In this document: positions 48,081 to 59,280 of the stretch, piece by piece
Layout of the letters: each line of letters begins with the position of its first letter
Position numbering within the stretch: the first letter of the stretch is position 1
Source of the DNA: Galbula dea
Lineage: Eukaryota; Chordata; Aves; Piciformes; Galbulidae
Assembly (NCBI GenBank): GCA_013399015.1
Contig: VWZX01010552.1
Coordinates: forward strand, 70,792 to 134,791
DNA length: 64,000 nucleotides
Direction of reading: 5' to 3'
The notes under the pieces: model-generated
The model's database searches: none
The model's input: the letters and a program-made list of their open reading frames with translations, nothing else
Told to the model about the DNA's origin: nothing
Position numbers and translations under genes: made by a program

Positions 48081-50638
48081 CTGCAAAAGCAGCAGACTCT
48101 GGTCCAGCAGTACCCCAGCTCAGCCTGACGCAGGTTATTAGGTCACATCAGAGACAGAAGGAAGAAGAAAGGGCAGGCAGGGCTCTGACCAGTCTCATGC
48201 ACTGGCATGAGTTTCAAGGAAGGTTGGCCCTGTGACTGGAGGTGGAAGCAGGTTGGCTCCATTAGCTTCAGATTCACAGCTGAGTGCTGGCCCAATGCAG
48301 GTGCTGGGGCCAGCCACAGGCTTCTTTGGAGCCTACTTGCTCTGGGGTTTGGCCTGGAGAAGTGAAAAATGCAGCTGTAATGAGTGTGATCCTTGGAGAA
48401 AGAGTCTCCCCAGAGTCCCTTCTCCGCAGCTGGAATGGTCACCAAGGGGTTACCTCCACCAGCCAAGCCATGAGGTGGGGACCTGGCAGGGCTTGCAAAA
48501 CACCCGTCAAACTCATTGCAAGCCCTCCCTGTGAAGACATACAAGTTGCAACGTCCAGGCTTGTAGGGTAGAAGTGGGAAGGGACTTGCTCCCTGTGCCA
48601 TTTGTTGTGACACTGAACAAGCTCAGCCCAGGGTGATACTGGGTGGGCAGCACCTCCAGAGCTGCACTTATTTGGGTAGAATGAGGTATTTCAGAGGAGC
48701 CAGAGTGCTCCCAGTTGGAGAGAGAAGGGATGGAGTCCGAGACGAAGTATCCATGACACAGTAGACCATGTTCCACGTCTCCCCAGCAGCCCAGTCACAC
48801 TAGAAAAAGCCTGTTTGGTGGAGGACAAAGCCACCGCGGGGCTGTCTATATTCCCACGTAAGGACAGGGTTGGTTCATACCTTTCTGGCTGAGTTGGTGT
48901 TCAGCTTCTCTTGGAGACGGACCACCCATGGAGCTTCAAGGGGTGCACAGAGGCGCTTTCCCTTTGTGGTAATAAACCTGCCAGACCCATAGGAATAAAA
49001 ATGAGGTGAGCAGGACACACTAGGGATGCACCAGCACAGCCTCAGCTCTCACCTGCTGCCTCTCTCATTGCCCTCCTCCATCTCTGTACTGAGATGACTT
49101 TCTTCCCAAGTTTTCCCCTCCTGTCAGGTCCTGCTCTGATTTTCCTCTTCCATAACCCTCCCTATTCCCTTGCCCTCAAACCCAGCTCAACAGCCTTTCT
49201 CCACCCGACTCTACCTCCTCTGTGTCCCCACCGAGTCCCTTCATTGGTCACCATCAGCCTGAGGCTCTTGTCCTTCAACCATAACCACCCTGGGGCTCTT
49301 ACACGGCAGCCGGGATGTCACAGCCATCCTGCACTAGCTGGAGCCGGTAGTCCTGCACTATCCGCCGTGGGATGGGCTTCTCACTGGTCCGAAGGCAGCA
49401 GTCAAGGACATTGTTCCCACCAAGCACTGGAGAAGAAATATGCAAGGCAGACTGAGGATGCTCTCTCCAGGTCATCTGTGCCTTCATTCAGCCTCCTCAG
49501 TGTATGCAGGGTCTTCCGGACCACCCTAGCGGAGCGGGGCAGGGTAGTGCCTGCCAACAGCACCTTTGCACACTGCCCCAGCTACACAGCCAGGCACGAG
49601 CTTTATTGCTCCCACACCCTGGTGCTAGGAGCCCTTCGCCTTCCTCTGACAGCAAAGGAGGTGAGAAGCAACAGATTGGTGGAGGGTAACCTTCTGCATG
49701 CCTGGGTCACTCCTGCAGTCCCAGGGCCAGTACCAGGGGCAAGCAAGGCAGGATGGGGGTTTTTACCTGGCATTAGATTGCTGTTATACAGGCATCTGTT
49801 CCTGAGGGACTGGGAATGAATTCAGTTTTGTTTGCCGAAGCAGACATGGGTTTTGCATCTACCCCATCACCAGCCCATCCCACATTGATTGATCCTGTGA
49901 CAGCCGAGGGGTATAGCTGTCCACACTTCGTGGCAGAGTAGGGGACCCAGTCACTCTCTAAGCAAATACTGTGTCACTGTCAATGCCTGTCAAGGCTAAC
50001 AGTAGCCAAAGATTCTTGTAACACTAGGTAAAAAGGTGTGGTGCAGCAGCACAAGGTGTCTGGACTCCCCAGCAGCCTGTAGCAGAGCAGAGGGCCTGAC
50101 GTGACTGGCGCAGACAGCTGTGACCTGGGCAAAACCCGTGTCCAGAACCAGCAGCCCCTCAACCATAGACTCTGCTCTAACACATACCTTCCTTTCTGCT
50201 CCCAGCCCTTCCACTTGCCCCCAGGCTACCATGCACCAAAAGGTGCCTGGGCTGCTCCCTTGGTGTGCTGGGGAGAATGGGACCGAGGCAACCCCAGCCC
50301 ATTGTGCACAGGCTGGACTAAGGCACTGGGAGGCAGGATTGCTCCACGGCCTTTCCTAAGCACAACTTTCCAGCCACAGTGCAGTGCAGGCTCCTGACTG
50401 GACTTTGGGCAGGACAGAGTTCCTCTGGGACAGGTTACAAGTAGAGGGCACGGGAGGGCTGCAACAGAGCCCCAGCCATGGCTCCTTCTAAAAGTCTACT
50501 GGAAAAGCAAAAGAAGCAAGAAACTGCATCCTTTCCCTTCCACAAGAAAGTTCAAGAAAGACTGAGAAGTTGCCTCTTACCATCCAGGATACATCCCAGC
50601 ACCAGGACATTGAGGTACAGAAGATGAAGCTGCTGCAT
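48075..50638 (-). CDS. CCL19: C-C motif chemokine 19
   Basis: CCL19 is a secreted homeostatic chemokine that binds CCR7 and guides dendritic cells and T cells to lymphoid tissue. Three exons are clear on minus: 50638-50581 (signal peptide), 49426-49303 (CC motif and core) and 48977-48881 (beta-3 strand and helix). All have GT-AG borders in matching phases (1, 2, 0). They give 93 residues, and human CCL19 is 98. The four chemokine cysteines are 29, 30, 55 and 71. DCCL, KPIPRRIV, DGCDIPA, KRLCAP and PWV are family hallmarks, and KPIP plus DGC favour CCL19 over CCL21. A fourth exon is proposed at 48,080, where the next codons are Ala and stop. The gene stands downstream of IL11RA in opposite orientation, as in mammals. 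Confidence 0.9.
48881..48977 (-). CDS. CCL19: CCL19 exon 3 (third strand and C-terminal helix)
   Basis: The acceptor CTGGCAG precedes 48,977 and the donor GTATGA follows 48,881. The 97 bases encode FITTKGKRLCAP with Cys71, then PWVVRLQEKL, the amphipathic C-terminal helix. The exon ends in phase 0 after ARK. Reading through the donor would add one Val and stop, so splicing changes the tail very little. Confidence 0.9.
49303..49426 (-). CDS. CCL19: CCL19 exon 2 (CC motif)
   Basis: The acceptor CTTCTCCAG precedes 49,426 and the GTAAGAG donor follows 49,303. The 124 bases encode the N-terminal adjacent cysteines (29, 30), the N-loop with KPIPRR, a YRLQL strand and Cys55. Confidence 0.93.
50581..50638 (-). 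CDS. CCL19: CCL19 exon 1 coding part (signal peptide)
   Basis: The ATG (50,638-50,636) opens a leucine-rich signal peptide of about 20 residues. The exon ends in phase 1 at a strong GTAAGAG donor (50,580-50,574). No other in-frame ATG lies between this one and the TATA-like box. Confidence 0.88.
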
Positions 50639-50747
50639 TTTACTGCTGAGTCTGGCAGAGGATTTGCTGAAGGTTATGGTGCTCCAGGTAGGAGAGGTGA
50701 GCTCTGCACAGCTTCTTCGTGCTCTGCTGCTGCTGCTTCCCGCTGCC

Positions 50748-50780
50748 TATTTATCCTTTCAGCCCATGGGTTTCACTTTC
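50748..50780 (-). promoter_or_regulatory. CCL19: CCL19 core promoter: TATA-like box and ISRE
   Basis: On minus, a TATA-like ATAAATA lies at 50,754-50,748, about 110 bases before the ATG. A strong match to the interferon-stimulated response element, GAAAGTGAAACC, lies at 50,780-50,769, just upstream. Transcription would start near 50,720. IRF-family and NF-kappaB control of CCL19 is known in mammals. The sites here are seen in sequence, and their function is inferred. Confidence 0.55.
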
Positions 50781-50989
50781 TTTTGGAGAAGAGGGGTGGG
50801 AAGTTGTCAAAAGTCTTGCCGCAGGCTGAGTTTTAATCGCTGAGCAGTTCCTGAATATCCCATCTGCTTTCCCTGCAGCCAGCTGCTCTGCTGTCCAGAG
50901 CCAAACACTCTTTGCTGCCACAAACAGATCCCAGGGGCTGCTGGTCAGGATTAGAGCAGCTCCAGGATCTCTTCACCTTGTTAAATAAN

Positions 50990-51473
50990 TGGGCCTGTTG
51001 GAGCGAGTCCAGAGGAGGGCCACAAGGATGATTAAAGGACTGGAGGACCTCCCCTACGAGGAAAGGCTGAAACAGTTGGGGTTGTTCAGCCTTAAAAAGA
51101 GAAGGCTTTGAGGGGATCTCATAGCTGCCTTCCAGTACCTAAAGGGGGACTATAGGATAGAAGGGCAGAGACTTTTTGTATTCTCAAACTGTGATAAGAC
51201 AAGGGGAAATGGCTACAAGCTACAAGAGGGGAAATTTAGGTTAGAGATTAGGAGGAATTTCTTTACCAGGAGGGTGGTTAGACACTGGAACAGGTTGCCC
51301 AGAGAGGTTGTGGCTGCCCCATCCTTGGCGGTTTTCAAGGCCAGGCTGGATGTGGCCCTGGGTGACCTGGTCTAGTGATTGGCATCCCTGCCCATGGCCG
51401 GGGGGTTGCAACTAGATGATCTTTGAGGTCCCTTCCAACCTCAGCCATTCTATGATTCTATGATTCTATGATT
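50990..51473 (+). mobile_element. CR1 LINE 3' part
   Basis: A CR1 fragment on plus starts immediately after the single N at 50,989, in the C-terminal coding region (LLERVQRRATRMIKGLEDL-like). It runs to the tail, which has three copies of the ATTCTATG octamer at 51,447-51,472. A stop interrupts the frame near 51,110. It lies only about 200 bases upstream of the CCL19 promoter elements. Its 5' end coincides with the N, so the true insertion may be longer. Confidence 0.87.
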
Positions 51474-52196
51474 AAAGCACCCTGGGGCCCTGGGAAAGCA
51501 CATCAGGGGTCTCAACCTGTATGTTTCCCAGTACCTCCTCTGAGCAGAGACATCTCTGTGATATTTCCATTGGATATTGCATAGGCTCAACACTCTGAAG
51601 CTAGGAAGGCAACTTGCCACAACCCCATTTTTTGGGTACACACAAGTACTGAGTCCCCATCTGGTCACAAGAGCTTGGACAGCTACCCCTGCTCTTGCCA
51701 TTGTCTGTGTGAAGTGCATGCCCAAAGCTGCTGGATGGAGTGGAGCCCAGTCAGCACATTCCACTCCAGGGTCACCATCTCACATGCCAGGAGACAACGT
51801 GGCTTCCAGGTGTCCCAGCAAATGGGATAATGGCCAAAGGCAGCTACAGACATTCCTGGAAACAGATTTTCTCAGCACAAAAAGAGAAATTCCCCACAGA
51901 GACTGTATACATGGTGTGGTGTGCCAGCAACTCACCGGGTGCATTGGCACTGCGGGGAGTTGAAGACCAGTGCTGTCACTTGCAAATCTTCAGAGGACCG
52001 CAGGGATGGGATCTGTTTTTCCTTGGGATGGTGACTCATCACAGTGCCAGTGCCACCTGCAGTGATGTCCCTTAACCAGCCTGTTTCAGCCCTTATAAGT
52101 GGGATACTGAGAGCAGTGGTGTTGTGAGCCTGGATAAGGCATGATGAGGAGGTTTTCAATGATGCCGGAAGTTGCCTTCTAGGTGCTTAAAAAGAT
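51474..52196. other. Intergenic DNA, nothing recognised
   Basis: No gene or repeat can be supported. Confidence 0.35.
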
Positions 52197-52945
52197 CACA
52201 GAATCACAGAACATTAGGAGTTGGAAGGGACCTTGAAAGATCATCTCGTCCAACCTCCCTGCCACAGCAGGATTCCCTAGACCAGGTCACACAGAAGCTC
52301 GTCCAGATGGGTTTTGAATATCNTTGGGGGTCCCAGAACTGGATGCGATATTCCTGATGCAGCTTCACCAGGGTAGAGTAAAGGGAGAGAAGAACCTCTC
52401 TTGACCTACTAACCACTCCCCTTCTAATACACTTCTAATACTCTTCTAATACAGAAACCCATTGGCCCTCCTGGCCACAAGAGCACACTGCTGGCTCATG
52501 GTCATCCTTCCATCCACCAGGACCCCCAGATCCCTTTCCCCTTCACTGCTCTCCTACAGGTCAGTCCCCAACCTATACTCATACATGGGGTTGTTCCTTC
52601 CCAGGTGCAAAACTCAGCTTGCCCTTGTTCAGTTTCATTCAATTTCTTCCTGCCCAACTCTCCAGCCTGTCTAAGTCTCACTGAATGGCAGCATAACCCT
52701 CCGGATTGTCAGCCACTCCACCCAGTTTAGTGTCGTCAGCAAACCTGCTGACATCGCACTCTGTTCCCTCATCCAGGTCATTAATGAATATATTGCAAAG
52801 TACTGGTCCCAGTACTGATCCCTGAGGGACTCCACTAGACACAGGCTTGCGACTAGACTCCATCCCATTGACCAAGCCAGAGTCATGCTCTTGTTGAAGA
52901 GGCCCAAGGACAGGATGAGAGGCAACAACACTAGATGCATCCAGG
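52197..52945 (-). mobile_element. CR1 LINE fragment with assembly joint
   Basis: The CR1 sense is on minus. 52,197-52,322 is the 3' UTR and tail, very close to the copy at 22.69 kb. After the single N at 52,323 the sequence jumps several hundred bases upstream within CR1, to the region just after FADD, and runs to about 52,945. The N therefore replaces missing C-terminal sequence or joins two copies. Confidence 0.83.
52678..52945 (-). pseudogene. CR1 reverse transcriptase fragment with FADD
   Basis: An open minus frame reads SSGVPQGSVLGPVLCNIFINDLD followed by SRFADDTKLGG: RT motif B and the catalytic motif C with both aspartates. It is flanked by non-CR1 sequence upstream, so no complete RT is encoded. 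Confidence 0.82.
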
Positions 52946-55747
52946 GAAATTCCCATTTACAGTAGAAAAAGTATTTTCTCACAGGGGTGAACGAATCCTG
53001 GAGCAGGATCTTTACCCCTCCACCCTCTCATTTTTTCCAGATTTACTCTGTCCTGGTATCTCAGTGGAGAGTACTCCACAGTCCTTTGATAGGGACAAAT
53101 ATCTACATGGGGACAAGCCAGTGCTGGGACCCAGGGACCCCAGGAGGTCCCTCTACTCCTCTCAGCAGTAGGAGATAGCAAGCTCTGTCCCTTCCCTGTC
53201 CATGGTAAGAAGCAGGAGGAGACTCCAGCTATGCCACTGGCCAAGGTTCTCCAACCTTGTACTGGTGCCTCTATCCACTTCTGTGCCTTGGGAAGCCAGA
53301 GCTGTGCCACAGGGTCAAGGCAGGGGCGAGTGGGCAGGATGAGTAACACAGGATTTATCAGCTTAACTTCAGACAGCAGCTGCCGCCTTCTACAACTCAC
53401 AAGCTATTGAAGAGAAATCTTGGCTGGCAGAAGACGAATTTAGGTGGCGGAGGATTAGTTTCAGTCATCAGCCCCAGCCGTGATCCAGGTTTGGGGATGC
53501 GGGCTGATTCTGAGGTCTTGCCTCCACTTGATCTCCCAGGGGTGCTGCCAAAGAGATGCCAGCAGGGAGAACAATGGATCCTGGCTGCTAATGCTGGTAT
53601 CCAGACCTCCAGGCAAAGCTGCTCCTAACTCAGAGCCTGTTCCTCCTCAAGTTCTGGACTAATGGCATCAAGCCCCCTGTGAAGAGGGAACCCCAAAAGC
53701 AGAGCCCTGACCCACCTGTGAGGGATGCTGGGGATACTGCCTGGCAGCAAACCTCCTTGCACATTCGGTGCACGTGGCAGGTAGTGGATCATGGCCCGGG
53801 GCTGGCAAGGGGTGCCAGGTGTCCTCTCCTATGGGATCCCCATCCAGACTTTGATGGGGTCCTGGTCTCTGTGGCAAAGGATGGGGTCCCCAGCCACTTT
53901 CCTGGTGCAAAGAGCTCCCACTTGCTTCTGGGTCTCAGTTGGCCACACACTGAAAGCACCATGTCCAGTGTTAGGAATACAACCTTCTAAGGATAAAACC
54001 CTTAATCGCCTCTGGCTGCAGATGACCCCTGCCCTTGCTCTGTCCACAGACCCTGCCAGCACATGGGCAGGAAAGGGAGGTTCTTCCTCCTCCTGGAAGC
54101 TGTCTGAGTGCCAAGTGGGTGAAGGGACAGCTGCTTCAGTCACCTCTGCTCCCCAGTAGAGGCACGAGGGTGAGGAAAGGGGCTTTCCACTCACATTGTG
54201 AAAGGGGAATGTGTTGGGTTTCCCCCATTCCATGGAAGCAGAGGGATTTCGAAGAAAAGAGTGGTCATCTCTGAAGTGCATCCCTGTGGCATGCAGGGAG
54301 GTCATCCCATCCCCCTCTCAGGACTAAGCAGTGGGGATCAGAAGAGACAGCTCACACAAGAAAAGGTGGACGTTTTGGGATTCATTCACTTCAGAGGCAC
54401 ATGCAGGCAGGGAACAGCCAGGGGATCCAGTGTAGTTTGGAAAGAGAAGAGACAATAGTGTGCTGAGCCATTTAAGCCTCCTGAGCATTCACCCCTGCAT
54501 CAGCCTCCATGATGCAGTTGTTAATGAAAGTGCAAGCAATGTATGGGAAATGACACCCATCAAAATGTAAATGGACCATGTGAGTATCACCTTCATCCCC
54601 AGGCTTTCCTCGGGTTACACCAGCCACACTGCCTCCCTCCTGGAGATTTGCCAGCTGCAGGAGGCCCCATGGCAGCCAGCACGCTCCCCAGGGTGCCTTG
54701 TGGTGCTCTGCTTTCAACCTCCCTGCTACAGAGCTGGAAAGGGCAAAGGGGGAATTTCAGCAAATTCCAGGCACAGACAGTCCTTGGGGCTGGATCTGGC
54801 CTGGCTATGTTCACCTTATTGGGAAATACTGGGCAGGCGTTACAGCTGTGTTTCTTTCCCTTGCATCTCCTGGCATAAGGGAGCCTCCCACACAGCTCCT
54901 ATTGCAGTCCCAGTCCTAGTATGGCACAGTGACGGGAACCATCAGCAGCCCACAGGGCTTGAGGTCCCACTGAATGTCCTCTAGGTGAGGGAATCTGATA
55001 ACTATGATTTAAATGGAATTAAGGGGAAAAAAATAAAAGCAAGTCATGCCTTTACCCAGAGGGAGCAAAGATGGTTCTAAGGATATGGCTAAGAGAGATG
55101 TAGAAGGCACCAATTCCTGCTCTGTTAGAGCCCATCTGTCCCTAACACTCATTTCTTTCAATGTGATTGATGTTTAGGTCACTGTTGATGATGGGCAGCA
55201 GAGCCAAGATCCTTCAGCTTGCTCCCACTCAACCTCCTAAAGTGAGCATCCATCTCCTGGGGTCTCTCAAATGCATGTGTCCCTCAGCATCATCTTTGGG
55301 TTTCACAGTTCACAAACCAGATCCTCCCTGCAAATGTTCTCAGGCACATTGTGATGACACCAAGATGGGAGTGGCCAGGTGGGATCCCTTCAGACCTGGC
55401 TCCCTGCAATCACACCGTCTGTCCTCACCTCTGCATCCTCTCCAACCGTTTTTTGAGAGGATGTCTGACGAACAGCTTGGAGACTTTTGCAAAAAGCAGC
55501 CCCTTAGCAATATCCTTGCCATATCCCACATGGTTTGGCAGAAGGAATGCCAAATGAGGTGTATTTGATTTGTGTCCGGGGAATCTGGGGAGCAGGGGAG
55601 AGGGCTACTGGCATGGATCCTATAAGAAGCTTCAAGAAAGTTCCCCTAGTTCCAAGCCATACCCACCTCTGGCCAAGGCCAAGACAATAAGCACCTCTGC
55701 GATAACACATGCCATCACATGGCATGTGTAGGACAGCCAGGGGATCA
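52946..55747. other. Intergenic DNA, nothing recognised
   Basis: About 2.8 kb without recognisable gene or repeat. CCL21 would be expected on minus to the right of CCL19 by mammalian synteny, but no chemokine CC exon is seen here. Confidence 0.35.
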
Positions 55748-57713
55748 GGCTCAGCCAGCACGTGTTCATGAAAGGCAGGTCCTGCTTGACCAATCTGATT
55801 TCCTTCTATTACCAGGTGACCTGCTTAGTGGATGAGGGAAAGGCTGTGGATATTGTCTACCTAGACTTCAGTAAAGCATTTGACACTGTCAAGTAAAGCA
55901 TTCTGCTAGAGAAGCTGGCAGCTCATGGCTTAGACAGGTGTAGTCTTCGATGGGTAAGGAACTGGCTGGATAGTCAATCTCGGAGAGTTCTGGGGGATGG
56001 AGGTAAATCCAGTTGGTGGGTGATCGTAAGTGGTGTTCCCTAGCACTCAGTTTTGGGGTCAGTCCTGTTTAATTACTTTATATGTGATCTGCACAAAGGC
56101 ATTGATTGCACCCTCAAGAAGTTTGCAGAAAACACCAAGTTAGGCAAGAGTGTTGATCTGCTTGAGAGTAGGGAGGCTCTGCAGAGGGATACGGACAGGC
56201 TGGATCAATGTGCTAAGGCCAATGGGATGAGGTTCAACAAGGCCAAGTGCTGATCCCCCACTTGGATCACAACAACCACATGTGTCCTGGATTGGGTTAG
56301 AACAGAACTAGTAATGTTCAGTAATTTTACTTTTTAGTTGAAGATCATCTGAGAAACTGCACTCTCTGAAACTAACATGTTTTCACAGACACTGCCAGCT
56401 TCTGGCAGAGTTAAGGCCTAATGTTTAGATTTACTTCCAAGGATTGGTATGCAAAGCAAGGTCACTGCTAAACCTTGTGTCTCATGTTAGGGGGCTCAGG
56501 CAGACAGGACAGGTGACCCCAAAATGATCAGCTGGAGTATTCCATCCCCTATATGTCGTATTCAACATATAAACTGGGGGCCAGTTCCCGCTTGCTAGAT
56601 TGTTCTCCCTTGCAACTTTGTTCTTTCTTTCTGGTCTTCCTTTCTCCTGCACTTCGGTGATCCCTAAGTTCCTACATCCAGTACCAGGATCCAGCCCCTG
56701 AGCCTGACTCATCTGCTGCTGAGACCTACTGCCACAATGTCAGTGGTGACGTAGTTACTTACCATCAAGGGGCGTTTGGGTTCAGTTTTGGACATATTTG
56801 TATATATTTCATTTATCATTATTATTATTATTATTAAAGTAGTTTCAGTTTTGTTTTCCAATCCACAAGTCTCTCTGTCTCTCTCTTATCCACTTTCCCT
56901 TCCCGTGGGTGGGAAGAGGGGGCAACAGGAAGTGTCTGTCATTGGGTTGGTGGTCAGCCCAGACTCAACCTTCGACACCATGCAATGCTGCAGACTTGGG
57001 GGAAGAATGGCTGGAAAAATGCCTGGTGAAAAAGGACCTGGGTGTGCTGGTCGACAGCCAGCTGAACATGAGCCAGCAGCGTGTCCAGGTGTCCAAGAAG
57101 GCCAACAGCATCCTGGCTTGTATCAGAAACAGTGTGGCCAGCAGGACACAGGAAGTGTTCATCACCTTGTACTTGGCACCCGTGAGACCACACCTCAAAT
57201 ACTGTTTTCAGTTTTGGGCCACTCACTACAAGATATTGAGGTGCTGGAACATGTCTAAAGAAGGGCAACAAAGCTGGTGAGAACTCTTGTTCTCCAGGAG
57301 TGGCTGAGGGAACTGGGGTTGTTTAGTCTGGAGAAGAGGAGGCTGAGGGGAGACTTTAAAGCTTTCTACAACTACCTGAAAGGAAGTTGTAGTGAGATGG
57401 GTGACAATCTCTTCTCCCAAGGCACAAACAATAAGAAAAGAAGAAATGGCCTTAAGTTGTGCCTGGGGATGTTCAGGTTGGATATTAGGAAAAACTTCTT
57501 CACTGAAAGAGTGGTTAAACATTAGAACAATCTCCTGAGGGAAGCAGTGGAGTCACTGTCCCTAGAGGTGTTCAAAGAATGTGTAGATGGGGCACTCCAC
57601 AACATGGTTTAATGGTTGTGGTAGTGTTGGGTTGATGGTTGGACTTGATGACGCTGAAGGTCTTTTCCAATCTAAACAATTCAAACAATTCTATGATTCT
57701 ATGATCCTGTGAT
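55748..57713 (+). mobile_element. CR1 LINE copy split by a solo LTR
   Basis: A CR1 copy on plus has two parts, 55,748-56,282 and 56,978-57,713, that are contiguous in CR1 and separated by a solo LTR. The first part covers RT from HVFMKGRSCLTNL through the motif-A strand LDFSKAFDTV to a FAENTK segment, a mutated FADD. The second covers the C-terminus and 3' UTR, ending in the octamer tail. Several stops and the FADD change show it is dead. Confidence 0.87.
56283..56977 (+). mobile_element. Solo ERV LTR (695 bp)
   Basis: The element starts TGTCCTGG and ends CTTCGACA, so it has TG...CA termini. It interrupts a CR1 copy and is flanked by ACATG (56,278-56,282) and CCATG (56,978-56,982), a five-base target duplication with one change. 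A TATAAA at 56,568-56,573 and an ATTAAA-type signal near 56,833 fit the U3 promoter and polyadenylation parts of an LTR on plus. An (ATT)n microsatellite lies at 56,815-56,835. No internal viral genes remain: it is the product of LTR-LTR recombination. Five-base duplications fit ERVL-type elements. Confidence 0.8.
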
Positions 57714-58007
57714 ATTTAAGAGGGGAAAAAACTGTTGGATGGGGTTTTTTGTGTTGGGAGTTCTTTTGTTTTAGAGAGAAGTGGTACAGGAGAGAGTCAA
57801 CCACATGGACACAGAGGGCAGTGAGGAAGGAGGAGAGGAGACGTACTGAAGCAGTCATTCCCCTTCAGCATGTGGTGAGATGGCAGGCTGAGCCCTTGCA
57901 GCTAACAATGGTGGAGGAGAATCCCACCTGCGTCTTGTGGTGGACACCACGCAGGAAGAGAGAACTGGTTCTGAAGAAGTTTGTGACTCTGAGGGAAGCC
58001 CATTGAA

Positions 58008-59280
58008 TCACAGAATCACAGAATATCCAGAGCTGGCAGGGACCCACAAGGATCATTGAGTCCAACTCCTATAGGCATAGGACAACCCCAAAGTCACACT
58101 ATGTGCCTAAGTGCATTGTCCAAGTGCTTCTCAAACTCCTTGACAGTTGGTGCCATGAAAGTCTCCTTGGGGAGCCTGTTCCAGTGCTCCATGACTCTCT
58201 GGATAAAGAACATTTTCCTAATATCCAGCCTAAACCTCCTGCAGCACAGCTCCATGCCATTACCCTGAGTCCTGTTGCTGGTCACGAGAGAGAAGAGGTC
58301 AGCACCCACACCTCTCTTTCTGCTGAGGAAGTTATAAACAGTGATTCGGTCTCCCCTCAGTCTCCTCTTCTCCAGTCTGAAGAGAGAGAGACCAAACTAC
58401 TTCAGCCTTTCCTCATAAGTTTTCCCCTCCAAGCCCTTCATCATCCTTGTGGCCCTCCTCTGAATGTTTTGCAACAACTTAATATCCTCTTGTATTGTGG
58501 TGCCCAAAACTGCACACAATGCTCCATGTGGGACCGCATCAGTGCCAAGTAAAGTGGGACTAGCACCTCTCTTGATCAGCTAGCAATGGAGTGCTTGCTG
58601 CACCCCAGAACCCTCTTGATCCTTTTGGCCACCAGCACACACTGCTGATTCATACTCAATTTATCGTCAACCAAAACTCCCAGATCCCTCTCTGCAGTGC
58701 TGCTTTCTAGCCTCTCACTCCCCAATTGATAGGTTGTTTTCAGGTTGCCCCTTCCAAAGTGCAAGCCCTTGTTAAACTTCATATGATTTGTGACTGCCCA
58801 GTCCTCTAATCTATCTAGATCTCTCTGCAGTGCCTCTCAGCCTTCATTGGAGTCAACAGCACCTCCCAGCTTAGTATCATCCGCAAATTTGCTAATTAAG
58901 CTTTCTAGTCCAACATCTAAGTCATTTATAAAGATGTTAAACAGAACTGGCCCTCAGATGGATTCCTGTGGGACCCCACTGGTCACCTGTTGCCAGCCAA
59001 ATATAGCTCCATTTATTATAACCCTTTGAGCTGGAACCCACAGCCACTTGTCTACCCACCTCACGATGTTCTTATCAAGCTGTAAACTCAATGTTTTGTC
59101 CAGTAGAATGCTGTGGGAGATAGTATCAAAATCGTTACTGAAGTCCAAGAAGATGATGTCAACTGGTTTCCCTAGGTCAACTAAATAGGTAATCTTGCCA
59201 TAAAAGGAAATCAAGTTCATTAATCATTACTTGCCTTTCATAAACCCATGCTGGCTATGACCAAAGACTGCGTTGTCTGT
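58008..59280 (-). mobile_element. CR1 LINE copy, 3' half
   Basis: The sense is on minus. From right to left it holds the RT from the KHLTDN-like segment, the motif-A strand LDFSNDFDTISHSILL, a PQESI segment, DVGLESLISKFADDTKLGG across the catalytic motif, and the C-terminus and tail at 58,008. It is the same subfamily as 39.7-42 kb. Its 5' half continues at 59,947 after an inserted CR1 in the opposite direction. Confidence 0.85.

Noticed and set aside
48440..48502. Alternative CCL19 exon 4 using the acceptor TATGTCTTCACAG near 48,503
   Set aside because: It would add a hydrophobic tail of about 29 residues unlike any CCL19 tail known to me. It is kept only as a minor alternative.
53829..54305. 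Minus-strand open frame with a cysteine pattern vaguely like a chemokine third exon
   Set aside because: There is no adjacent CC exon, no signal-peptide exon nearby and no family wording around the cysteines. The acceptor-like CTTTCAG alone is not enough.
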